Assembly (NCBI RefSeq): GCF_000003605.2
Contig: NW_003152254.1
Coordinates: 106,530-131,088 of the forward strand
DNA length: 24,559 bases
Direction: 5' to 3'
DNA from: Saccoglossus kowalevskii
Taxonomy: Eukaryota > Hemichordata > Enteropneusta > Harrimaniidae
Positions 19,901-24,559 of the stretch are shown one piece after another; position 1 is the first letter of the stretch, and every line of letters starts with the position of its first letter. The notes under the pieces are model-generated. The model did not search any database and was not told where the DNA came from. It saw only the letters and a list, made by a program, of their open reading frames with translations. Both the position numbers and the translations under genes were made by a program.

Positions 19901-21164
19901 TTTAAATTGTATGTTTGTATTAGGGACCATATGATTGGGGTCACATTTGCGAAATTTCAATCTTTGGTATTTTACATTCAAAATGGAACATAATTTGCCT
20001 TGGATGAACTGCATATACTTGTTCGCCCCGAGAATATTGTTTTGATTTTTGGTATGAATTTATTTTTAACCAAAGACACCACTAATGTACATTAATTTGC
20101 TTCACTTTGCTTTTAGTTAATATTTCGGATGCATGATAGCATGATACATATAAACTGTGCTTACTGGAATTGGGTAAATGTGATTTACCGTTTTTGTTGC
20201 GTTCTCCCACGAAACGTTCAACCTCCTCAACAAGATCTTGTCGTTTAGCCAGTTGCAACATACTGATAAGATTATCCATATTATTTGTAGATATTTTTCC
20301 ATTTTCAGCAAGTGCTGTTAACAATCCGGCTGCTGAATTGCATTTTTCAATTTTATTTTGTGATAATAATGGAACTGACAATCTTTTCATCTGATCTAGC
20401 TCATCTGTAAGTAAAGTAAAAAAAGAAGCAATATTAGTGAATACTAACTTTTATTCCGGTATACGCACGTCCATCATTTTTCCGTTAAGTAGAAGATAAG
20501 AAAAAAGGTGATATTCGGTGATTTATTTGTTTATATTCACTTAGTATTCACAAAGTATTATAATAATTGTTCAAGATTTATTAAATAGACAGTGTAGAGT
20601 CTGGGTTTGTTTCAGCTTTTAGTTGATTCGTTACTGTTTTACAATACCCGATCTATAGAAGTGTTTGTTTACTAGGAGTCGTAAATCATTTAATTAATTG
20701 AACATTTTGTGTCAAGTGTGACTTTCATTATGGTTTCTAATTCACAGTGAATTATATCGTTACATTATTACATTACTAACGAACGTTTGTATTTTTTGTA
20801 ACAGTAAATTGAATAATGTTTTGGGGAATTAGTTACATTATCTGACTGTGTCAGATCGTAATATATTTTATGTTCTGTTTTATATTATCTAGTTTGATTT
20901 GATTTGATATGCATGTGATATACCGGCGACAATGATTTAATATAATTTAATATCAATGTGGTCAGGTCAACTGGGCTACAAATAACCAACAATAATATTA
21001 CTTAACACATGGAAGAAGTGTTGAATGAAAGTGTTGTCCCATGACACAATGAGTTGTTATATAGTGTATGAATATCAAAACAAAGTCTTACCACCCCTTA
21101 TATTCCCTCCAATATCTTCAATAAATTCAGCAAGTGGATCTAACTCCGTTGAAGATGAATCCAT
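3993..21164 (-). CDS. Split gene: DED - TRADD-N-like - coiled coil - microexon linker - DED adaptor (whole span)
   Basis: This is the union of the exons listed separately. Joining them gives one open frame of about 608 codons (629 with the optional exon 19697-19759). Every internal exon starts and ends in phase 1 with AG/GT borders, which is strong internal support for a single gene. Residues about 8-90 form a death effector domain (DED), about 150-227 a TRADD-N-like domain, about 228-265 a coiled coil, about 291-443 a charged linker, about 446-530 a second DED, and 546-608 a helical tail. No signal peptide or membrane segment is visible, so a cytosolic adaptor is likely. By family knowledge, DEDs stack on other DEDs (FADD, caspase-8 type) and TRADD-N binds TRAF-type partners; a role in death or NF-kB-type signalling is inferred. 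It could still be two genes meeting in the linker, but the unbroken phase pattern argues against that. Confidence 0.75.
4184..5034 (-). other. Intron between the 39-nt exon and the terminal exon
   Basis: AT-rich intron of 851 nt with a short ATACA run at 4508-4530. Nothing else is recognised. Confidence 0.6.
5035..5073 (-). CDS. 39-nt basic exon after DED2
   Basis: Acceptor ACCTACAG and donor GTAAGT bound 13 codons in phase 1-1, reading RTKIRKDKHPFT after a split Gly codon. It links DED2 to the C-terminal exon. Confidence 0.7.
5074..6397 (-). other. Intron after DED2
   Basis: Intron of 1324 nt. A short TTTAATTTCA repeat lies at 6364-6388 next to the donor. No exon with phase 1 borders was found inside. 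Confidence 0.6.
6398..6607 (-). CDS. Helices 2-6 of DED2
   Basis: This 210-nt exon is entered after ACCACAG in phase 1 and leaves at AAAAG with donor GTACGT in phase 1. It starts SLERMKRLAVRKRPDLECL, continues through AAVFLFTLSDEGLISENNF and LYKLLKGAG, and carries RxDL as R-E-D-L at about residues 519-522. MKRL stands at the same place as in DED1 and the upstream intron falls at the same alignment point, so the two DEDs share an origin. An alternative acceptor, with the exon starting at 6637, keeps the phase and would add 10 residues. The ATG at 6623 is in frame but is probably not used as a start. Confidence 0.85.
6608..8738 (-). other. Intron splitting DED2
   Basis: Intron of 2131 nt. It holds a small direct repeat of CGTCCTGCCAGCCA near 7364-7393 and the palindrome CACGTACGTG at 8629-8638. 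No further exon is supported. Confidence 0.6.
8739..8795 (-). CDS. Helix 1 exon of DED2
   Basis: Acceptor TTAATTAG and donor GTGAGT bound 19 codons in phase 1-1, reading DDDDIDVFIEQLGMALSY. It matches the role and spacing of exon 1 (FIEQLGMAL beside FIEDIGGNI) and joins in phase to the exon at 6607. Confidence 0.8.
9990..10703. mobile_element. 714-bp element with 24-bp inverted ends
   Basis: GATCCGTGGTACATCGTGGC at 9990 is repeated inverted at the right end (10680-10703) with one mismatch over 24 bp. Next to the right end ACATCGTG and CACGATGT also form an 8-bp stem (10671-10693). The interior is richer in GC than its surroundings and holds an open frame (9876-10349, starting outside) with no recognisable domain. 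A non-autonomous DNA transposon in the intron before DED2 is the simplest reading. No target duplication was identified. Confidence 0.45.
10777..10851 (-). CDS. 75-nt Ser/Thr-rich linker exon
   Basis: Acceptor TTTTCCAAG and donor GTAAGT bound 25 codons in phase 1-1, reading HFSMSESVTPSTSRDVLHSE and then SDSN. The T-rich tract before the acceptor is supplied by the AAAT microsatellite that runs into the assembly gap. The internal ATG (MSES) could start a shorter product, but the splice phases fit both neighbours. Confidence 0.65.
10858..10940. repeat. AAAT microsatellite ending in an assembly gap
   Basis: About 20 uninterrupted AAAT (AAATA-type tetranucleotide) units run directly into the unknown bases at 10941. 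The true array length is therefore unknown. On the minus strand it forms a T-rich tract just before the acceptor of the exon at 10777-10851. Confidence 0.95.
10941..11161. other. Assembly gap (221 N)
   Basis: Unknown bases within the intron between the exons at 11930 and 10777. An exon could be hidden here. Confidence 0.98.
11233..11475 (-). other. Orphan 80-codon open frame beside the gap
   Basis: Open from 11475 to a TGA at 11233-11235, this frame reads in part ECLARLPDYNAIRLSSGSID and GDDWMSAIVAYLLIE. It looks more protein-like than other intronic frames. An AG at 11439-11440 (CCTTTAG then GTGAC) would allow phase 1 entry, so it could act as an alternative last exon of the adaptor gene. 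A second minus-strand frame ending at 11216-11218 overlaps it and also looks protein-like (MCTTCGRFHTKYPLPTKIEE), which points instead to a decayed insertion of unknown origin. I recognise no family. Confidence 0.35.
11476..11929. other. Intronic, low-complexity A-rich stretch
   Basis: Runs of C and A (11540-11585) and general AT-rich sequence. No exon is supported. Confidence 0.5.
11930..11989 (-). CDS. 60-nt basic linker exon
   Basis: Acceptor ATTACAG and donor GTTAGT bound 20 codons in phase 1-1, reading TKPKAKSSVSLVKQKMPKK. It is lysine-rich, in contrast with the acidic exons before it, and could serve as a nuclear or membrane-surface targeting patch. No second copy was seen. Confidence 0.7.
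11990..13024 (-). other. Intron between the acidic and basic linker exons
   Basis: Intron of 1035 nt. No repeat or exon was recognised. Confidence 0.55.
13025..13096 (-). CDS. 72-nt acidic linker exon, copy 2
   Basis: Acceptor AATATAG and donor GTAAAT, 24 codons, phase 1-1, reading EDNEDEEYKEYGEFSDQSS and then SDTRK. It is the duplicate of 15081-15152. The shared core EYKEYGE-x-SDQSS could be a protein-binding or phosphorylation motif, which is inference only. Confidence 0.8.
13166..13650 (+). mobile_element. Solo-LTR-like insertion, 485 bp
   Basis: The element starts TGTCGCA and ends GTGACA (TG...CA) and is flanked by the 5-bp direct repeat TTAAA (13161-13165 and 13651-13655). The duplicated block at about 15225 has the same flanks with a single TTAAA and no insert, a clean empty site. 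Inside are two full heat-shock-element triplets (13204-13216 and 13307-13319), one partial (13235-13247), and a TATATATA box (13385-13392). No internal retroelement region is present, so it is a fossil single LTR, or just possibly a promoter-bearing DNA element. It is younger than the block duplication. The family is unknown. Confidence 0.6.
13204..13319 (+). promoter_or_regulatory. Cluster of heat-shock-element motifs
   Basis: GAATTTTCTAGAA (13204-13216) and GAACATTCTAGAA (13307-13319) both match GAAnnTTCnnGAA exactly. GAATATTCTAGAT (13235-13247) matches two and a half units. They lie 70-180 bp upstream of the TATA box at 13385, a normal spacing for a heat-inducible promoter. Confidence 0.6.
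14200..14235 (-). CDS. 36-nt linker microexon (MDTAEKEETSS)
   Basis: Acceptor GGTGTAG and donor GTGAGT, 12 codons, phase 1-1, entered through a split Asp codon. DTAEK is shared with the exon at 15936 and KEET with the exon at 14455. No counterpart is left in the upstream block. Confidence 0.76.
14455..14490 (-). CDS. 36-nt linker microexon (KDIKAKEETLG)
   Basis: Acceptor TATGTAG and donor GTGAGC, 12 codons, phase 1-1. Its core is shared with the fossil at 15689-15730. GGAAACA near its end is also present in the exon at 14200, showing that the two microexons are themselves related. Confidence 0.76.
14590..14625 (-). CDS. 36-nt linker microexon (KGTDEIQGKIS)
   Basis: Acceptor ACATTTAG and donor GTGAGT, 12 codons, phase 1-1. 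It is the duplicate of 15764-15799 with two base differences. Confidence 0.78.
14757..14785 (-). pseudogene. Fossil of the KDTAEKKEILH microexon
   Basis: This is the counterpart of the live exon 15936-15971 in the other duplicated block. The donor GTGAG has become TTGAG, and about 30 bases holding the first codons and the acceptor are deleted. It cannot be spliced as an exon. Confidence 0.65.
15081..15152 (-). CDS. 72-nt acidic linker exon, copy 1
   Basis: Acceptor AATATAG and donor GTAAAT bound 24 codons in phase 1-1, reading DDNEDGEYKEYGELSDQSS and then YDTSK. It is strongly acidic and rich in Ser and Tyr, as expected of a disordered, phosphorylatable linker. Its paralogue is 13025-13096, with about seven base differences, most of which change the amino acid. 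Confidence 0.8.
15689..15730 (-). pseudogene. Fossil of the KDIKAKEETLG microexon
   Basis: The core (15691-15719) is almost identical to the live exon at 14455-14490. The donor GTGAG is gone, and the acceptor side carries a short repeat of ATTAAGGC in place of the AG-GTAAAGAC border. The matching region for the exon at 14200 is also missing next to it, so a deletion probably removed part of this block. Confidence 0.65.
15764..15799 (-). CDS. 36-nt linker microexon (KGTDETQGKIS)
   Basis: Acceptor ACATTTAG and donor GTGAGT bound 12 codons in phase 1-1. It differs from its paralogue at 14590-14625 at two bases, one silent (GGG/GGA) and one changing Thr to Ile. The flanking intron sequence is duplicated with it. 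Confidence 0.78.
15936..15971 (-). CDS. 36-nt linker microexon (KDTAEKKEILH)
   Basis: Acceptor GATTAG and donor GTGAGT bound a 12-codon, phase 1-1 exon. After the split Gly codon it reads KDTAEKKEILH. It belongs to the same family as the exons at 14200, 14455, 14590 and 15764. Its counterpart in the second duplicated block (14757-14785) is broken. Confidence 0.75.
16281..16405. repeat. 125-bp foldback hairpin
   Basis: The arm 16281-16320 (GGTTATTACGAAGATACCTC at its centre) pairs with 16365-16405 over about 40 bp with few mismatches. Inside, AGACAATAC and GTACTGTCT extend the stem. TA bases flank the arms. It may be a small TA-inserting MITE or, on either strand, a precursor-like hairpin RNA. 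It lies in the intron after the coiled-coil exon. Confidence 0.65.
16408..16676 (-). other. Intronic stretch without features
   Basis: Part of the intron between 15971 and 16894. It contains a short direct repeat, AATGATAAATCCCA, at about 16638-16669. Nothing else is seen. Confidence 0.5.
16677..16707 (-). pseudogene. Decayed microexon copy
   Basis: This stretch aligns with the 36-nt linker exons: TTTATGTA before it, GAAAACACT inside it and GTGAGA after it. The acceptor dinucleotide is AA instead of AG and the body is about 31 nt, so it would not keep the frame. It is read here as a dead member of the microexon family, the first one after the coiled-coil exon in transcript order. Confidence 0.5.
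16894..17082 (-). CDS. Coiled-coil exon
   Basis: This 189-nt exon is entered after GAAGCAG in phase 1 and ends at GTCG with donor GTGAGT in phase 1. It begins RKIEELQEKIEMKNELINRL, a clear heptad-like helix, and continues with LIRNTINRLLHEYDDFD and a second hydrophobic helix, VLKLIATISNF. It directly follows the TRADD-N-like domain and may oligomerise the protein. An ATG 16 nt before the acceptor opens the same frame (17098), so an internal promoter could also start here, but the phase match to the preceding exon favours splicing. Confidence 0.75.
17083..18959 (-). other. Intron between the TRADD-N-like and coiled-coil exons
   Basis: Intron of 1877 nt, AT-rich, with a slightly GC-richer stretch at 17700-17840. 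No exon or repeat was recognised. Confidence 0.6.
18960..19352 (-). CDS. Exon encoding a helical segment and a TRADD-N-like domain
   Basis: This is the longest exon (393 nt). It is entered after TTATTAG in phase 1 and ends at GAAG with donor GTAAAG, again in phase 1. The first 50 or so codons form an amphipathic helix region (LSQIRQVIFELQQQIEKIEE). The rest begins EEGSIILIVRC (strand), then LTHALVFGELEEKM (helix), then LLITDEMK, and ends NIRISVTMDLRHLKWAK (strand and helix). This order, with a Gly-Ser-hydrophobic strand, a short helix ending in a Gly-Glu-Leu type turn and a final I-x-V-x-M strand, resembles the ferredoxin/RRM-like N-terminal domain of TRADD and its many invertebrate relatives. 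The assignment is by motif memory only. A weaker acceptor 7 nt further in (exon start 19345) would give a different phase and does not fit. Confidence 0.72.
19412..19460. repeat. GTGA / TTAGTGAG microsatellite
   Basis: Three to four TTAGTGAG units pass into pure GTGA units. It lies in the intron before the TRADD-N-like exon. Confidence 0.9.
19697..19759 (-). CDS. Probable optional 63-nt linker exon
   Basis: The borders are good: a long T tract then TGCAG before it, and GCT then GTAAGT after it. Entered in phase 1 it is open and leaves in phase 1, giving a basic Ser/Thr/Lys linker that includes KQRRISTISSNTKSQK. At 21 codons it can be skipped without shifting the frame, because exon 2 also splices in phase to the exon at 19352. 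A different frame of the same bases reads KSRDEYRRYHRTLNLRK and looks more protein-like, but it needs a phase 0 entry that no good donor in exon 2 provides. Confidence is moderate for the exon and lower for its frame. Confidence 0.5.
20189..20404 (-). CDS. Exon 2: helices 2-6 of DED1
   Basis: This 216-nt exon enters after TTACAG in phase 1 and leaves at GTAAAT in phase 1. Joined to exon 1 it completes a death effector domain: an acidic helix 2 (DELDQMKRL), a hydrophobic core (AAGLLTALAENGKIS), and the RxDL motif as R-Q-D-L at about residues 79-82, followed by VEEVERF. An acidic residue in helix 2 together with RxDL is the charge triad typical of DEDs. A second donor (CCA, then GTAAGC) lies 24 nt further on, with the exon ending at 20165. 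It keeps the same phase, so an 8-codon longer form is possible. Confidence 0.85.
20405..21091 (-). other. Intron splitting DED1
   Basis: Intron of 687 nt, at the same alignment point as the 2131-nt intron in DED2. It contains a 7-bp stem, ATCTGAC/GTCAGAT, near 20840-20856. Nothing else is seen. Confidence 0.6.
21092..21164 (-). CDS. First coding exon: start codon and helix 1 of DED1
   Basis: The ATG at 21164 has a strong animal start context (A at -3, G at +4). It opens 24 codons reading MDSSSTELDPLAEFIEDIGG and then NIRG. The exon ends at a GTAAGA donor in phase 1. The stretch PLAEFIEDIGGNI fits helix 1 of a death effector domain. A likely acceptor, TTTTCACACAG, lies 16 nt before the ATG (its last G is 21181), so the exon probably begins at 21180 with a short 5' UTR and a further untranslated exon upstream. 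The second DED begins with a very similar exon at 8739-8795. Confidence 0.8.
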
Positions 21165-21180
21165 TTTATATCTTCCGTGT

Positions 21181-21823
21181 CTGTGTGAAAATATATCAAA
21201 ATATATATCAATTAAATTAGGTAGTCTACACAATGTGAATAGTGTTCATAGTCGACATAACAAGTGATGTCATTATCGCTCACAAACGCATGCTTAATTC
21301 CAGACATGATCGACGATTTTAAAATTAGTTGACACATTAATCTTGCCTAAATTAATTTCCCGGTAAGACAATGTTAATGTTGCTGTTGTACTCCGAATTA
21401 TGTTGGCCAGTATCACATAATTTGTTCAACAACATGCACATGTATGCATTCACACCGTAAGTATACTAAAAAATAATGCGTCTGTCACGAACAAACGAAT
21501 ACAACTGAATAGTAATATTTTCCACGACATCAAATTTCAGGAATTATGCGATTGTGTAAACATGGAATTCATCGCATTTACTCTATGAACGGCGTCTCAT
21601 AGCCATCATCTCCCATTACACTTATTTGCACATTGTAGCACAAATTAAACCAACACAATAATATGTGTTTTCAATTAAGTGACTACCATGTCACAACACT
21701 CAACGTCAAACGACTTTATATTGGTTGGCGTCAGTCTTCCTGGTTCATGCCCTTTTCAACAAAGTAATAGATTGCGAAAATCCAATATAATGAGTGAGTC
21801 TATCATGTATATTACTACTTACC
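21181..21823 (-). promoter_or_regulatory. Possible 5' UTR intron: donor at 21823, acceptor at 21181
   Basis: On the minus strand a near-perfect donor (AGAGAAAG then GTAAGTAG, first intron base 21822) lies 640 nt upstream of a good acceptor (TTTTCACACAG, last base 21181) just before the start codon. The pair suggests an untranslated first exon ending at 21823. No TATA box is evident upstream of it, and the promoter is not located. Confidence 0.35.
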
Positions 21824-21906
21824 TTTCTCTAAAAATTATATTATGCACAGTCTTTACACATTACACAACATAACAAGCTAGTAGAAGGCAACGAATCCAG
21901 CACGCT

Positions 21907-22335
21907 GTAAGTATCGAACGACGATGTGACCTATGATCTCCACCAATTGTGCAGACGTCCTTGAAAGGGCAAGTAAAACCATAACACATCTTGCTTATAT
22001 TTGCAGCGCCTTATTCGTACCGACCAAAACTATGTCAATAATCTCGATCTAGGTCTAATAAAATCATCAAATTCTCGGAAGTCAGATAAAAATAAATAGC
22101 TCACAATAATATGTAAGTATCGGAAGACGCAGCGGTAAGACCTCTGAATTCCACCAATTGTTTAGACGTTCTTGAAAAGGCAAGTAATCCCACAACACAC
22201 CTTGTTACTTGCAGCGCCCTACTCGTACATACCACAATCAAGCCAAGACTCTACGTCCCATTGAAATCGTCAAATATTCGGGATTAAGGTAAAAAGAAAT
22301 GACTCTCAATAACACAATCGGGAAAACCATAACAC
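21907..22335. repeat. Diverged tandem duplication, period about 206 bp
   Basis: GTAAGTATCG begins a unit at 21907 and again at 22113. Each unit continues with CCACCAATTGT, a GACGT-CTTGAAA segment, a CTTGCAG or TTTGCAG, and CGCC-TA-TCGTAC. A third partial copy (AAAACCATAACACAT) begins near 22321. Translations of the units are not conserved, so this is a non-coding repeat. Confidence 0.65.
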
Positions 22336-23534
22336 ATATTTGGGTATGTCTAGCTGCCAGAGTGATACGTAGGCGACATGTAATGGTGCGCATACAACTA
22401 GTACTATACACACAACGATGTATAACAATGTCAATTGTATTAAAACGGAGTCAATGATTTTCATGGTTCAGTCAAGGTAGATAGTAAATATTCGTTTGTA
22501 TTAGATGAAATATACAACCACAGTTTAATCTTTAATCACCATATATATACATTTACATCGGACTTTTGCTTTTAATATCCAGATGCTCTATCTAGTATTC
22601 TCAGAACTGTAGTACATACGTATATTTTGGAATTATGATGGGTAGACTAGGGGTGGTTGAACTATTGTTCTACCTCAGCCGAATAAACTGCATGTACACG
22701 TGTACAATTCGGGTTTGACTTGAGCAAATTCTATCTCTGTGGTTTGAAGCAGGCCAATTGATACTGCGATAAAATAGATTGAAACAAATGAAGGAGTATG
22801 AGTAATGTATCGCTTATCTAATGAAACTTCTGGAAATCGTGATCGTTAGTGTGTGAAAGATTTTTGTTTTGACACCCCTCAAAATGTATGGGATTCTCGG
22901 ACGATCGATTTGGGCAGCCCGAACGCAAACAATCTATTGAAGTCACGTTGAAATTAGCAATTAATAGTTCTTTTTTTTAAATTTCACTGTAATTTTATTA
23001 GTATAAATAGGGTCGACGAGGTTTTATTTTGGCCATCTACTCGACCTCGTGGCATCCTAGTATTATAATCGTACAACGTATAACTAAACAACGAAATGTA
23101 AGTGATATCCTTGCCCATGGTATCAAGAGTATTAGCAAGCTGTATGAATAAGTGATATCACATGATCAACTCCCATACTCTAATGGTAATTTATACTAAT
23201 TTATAAATACATAAGTGAAAGCGTATTTGTTGTTTTTTCACCCGATCCTGTTCGATCCATACCTTTGAAACGAGGTCATGTCTTATGGTGTCATGCTATG
23301 GGAAGGCATGACACCAATCATATGCTACCATACCACTCTATGTCAATCGATTGTATTGCGAAGGGGATGACACCACATAATAGACACTGGTCGGCGCGAT
23401 GTAATCCACTAACCCTTTGATCTGTTGGGTCAATGTACGGTTTGTGGGTGGGATTCAGCCATGTACAGTTAATTGCAATTATATATACTTTGATAATCAA
23501 ACGTTTTTGCGTTTCTTTGGTGAATTGATAAGCG
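22336..23534. other. Intergenic stretch with small hairpins
   Basis: It contains the 14-bp perfect palindrome TGTACACGTGTACA (22693-22706, with an E-box core), a TATAAATA motif at 23002-23009, and a perfect 11-bp stem, TGGTGTCATGC/GCATGACACCA, with a 9-nt loop (23286-23316). No gene is supported. Confidence 0.5.
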
Positions 23535-24240
23535 TAAAATGACCATTATTTTGTATTTTCAAATCATGCGAATCGATTGTTTGAAATCACTCCTATCAAC
23601 ACCTATCGCATTAAGTCAATCGTTTCCGTAAGACAGCGATTGACACCACGCCATTACGATTCGCGTGCACAAAGAATCCGCATTTAGGTCATTTTATTAT
23701 TCTAGCTGGACCTCTTGTACGTATAAGTTTTCGTAGATACATAAACTTTTATAAACGACAGAGTTTACTCGTATTTCATTGACACCATAAATAGCCGAAA
23801 ATTACTATTATTGAATTTTTCAAATCATGCGATTTAATCGTATGAAATCACTTCTATCAACATCTATCGCGTTATGTCAATCGTTTCCTTAAGACAGCGA
23901 TTGACATAACGCCATTACGATTCGCGTGCACAAAGAATCCGCATTTAGGTCATTTTATTATTCTAGCTGGACCTCTTGTACGTATAAGTTTTCGTAAATA
24001 CATAAACTTTTATAAACGAATTTACTCGTATTTCATTGACACCCCAAATAGTCTAAAATTACCATTATTGAATTTTTCAAATCATGCGATTGAATAGTAT
24101 GAAATCACTCCTATCAACACCTATCGCGTTATGTTAATCGTTTCCGTAAGACAGCGATTGACACCACGCCATTACGATTCGCGTGCACAGTGAGCCTTTA
24201 TTTAGGTCACTGTGTGATTCTTTGCTCGATCTTTTGCATG
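23535..24240. repeat. Tandem array, unit about 260 bp, about 2.7 copies
   Basis: AAATCATGCG recurs at 23561, 23822 and 24079 (spacing 261 and 257). Each unit holds CAATCGTTTCC and CAGCGATTGACA, which form a GTCAATCG/CGATTGAC stem, followed by CCATTACGATTCGCGTGCAC. Copies 1 and 2 are close. Copy 3 diverges at its end, where CACAGTGA/TCACTGTG (24186-24214) makes a new hairpin. Satellite-like. Confidence 0.85.
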
Positions 24241-24559
24241 TTTTCATCGTAAATACATGTTTTTGCATTCTCGAATCATAGTATTATGATTATTCGTGTA
24301 GTGTGAATTCCTCTGAATGCAATGTTGTAAGATGTCCACCCCTACATTAACAATGGTTTCTTCTTTGTCACGTGATTGACTTCTCGCTGCGAGTTTTTTA
24401 GTTGACAAAGCATTGAGGTGAGTAACCAGTGTTACTGTTATCATTGTTAGCTAAATTACTCGTGTGAATAGTGCCCGTCTCAAACACCACTTCATGTATT
24501 GACGAAGTAAAATACTTCAAGGTACTTCCATCATGACCAACCGTTCACCCATTATAACT
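24241..24559. other. End of window, no feature recognised
   Basis: AT-rich sequence after the tandem array. The short frame here has no recognisable content. Confidence 0.4.

Noticed and set aside
19412-24240. Repeats that might suggest a CRISPR array
   Set aside because: The repeats are either a short microsatellite or units of 206-260 bp without spacers, and the window is eukaryotic.

Overview
The window looks like animal nuclear DNA: AT-rich, gene-sparse, full of foldback repeats and microsatellites, with every recognisable coding piece short and bounded by GT/AG splice sites. The domains found (death effector domain, TRADD-N-like domain) and the repeat landscape suit a lophotrochozoan such as a mollusc or brachiopod, but the sequence does not fix the species.

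One gene explains nearly all of the coding signal. It lies on the minus strand, from an ATG at 21164 to a TAA at 3993, in 18 assembled coding exons over about 17.2 kb. Every intron inside the coding region falls in phase 1, so each internal exon is a symmetric 1-1 cassette. The assembled model is about 608 residues, or 629 with an optional 63-nt exon. In order it encodes: a death effector domain (21092-21164 and 20189-20404); a helical stretch plus a TRADD-N-like domain (18960-19352); a coiled-coil helix (16894-17082); a low-complexity linker made of many tiny exons (10777-15971); a second death effector domain (8739-8795 and 6398-6607); a 13-codon exon (5035-5073); and a unique helical C-terminus (3993-4183). 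Both death effector domains carry RxDL, and both are split by a phase 1 intron at the same place. The likely product is an adaptor or scaffold for death-receptor-like or innate immune signalling. I know no named orthologue with this layout.

The linker is the most unusual part. Five intact 36-nt exons (12 codons each) and two 72-nt acidic exons lie in two duplicated genomic blocks, about 13.01-14.96 kb and 15.06-16.21 kb. The blocks have since lost different exons: the upstream block (15.06-16.21 kb) keeps a decayed copy of one exon that is intact in the other, and the reverse holds too. A further decayed exon lies at 16677-16707. The introns of the two copies are still closely similar, so the duplication looks recent. 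A solo-LTR-like insertion (13166-13650) sits in only one block, and the other block shows the empty site. It contains heat-shock-element motifs and a TATA box.

Outside the gene I find repeats only. At the left end there are a possible promoter and a short inverted-repeat element (2809-3081). Inside introns there are a 714-bp element with 24-bp inverted ends (9990-10703), an AAAT microsatellite running into a 221-base assembly gap (10858-11161), an orphan reading frame beside the gap (11233-11475), and a 125-bp foldback (16281-16405). To the right, upstream of the gene, there are a diverged 206-bp tandem duplication (21907-22335) and a 260-bp tandem array (23535-24240). No rRNA, tRNA, CRISPR array or bacterial-type gene was seen.
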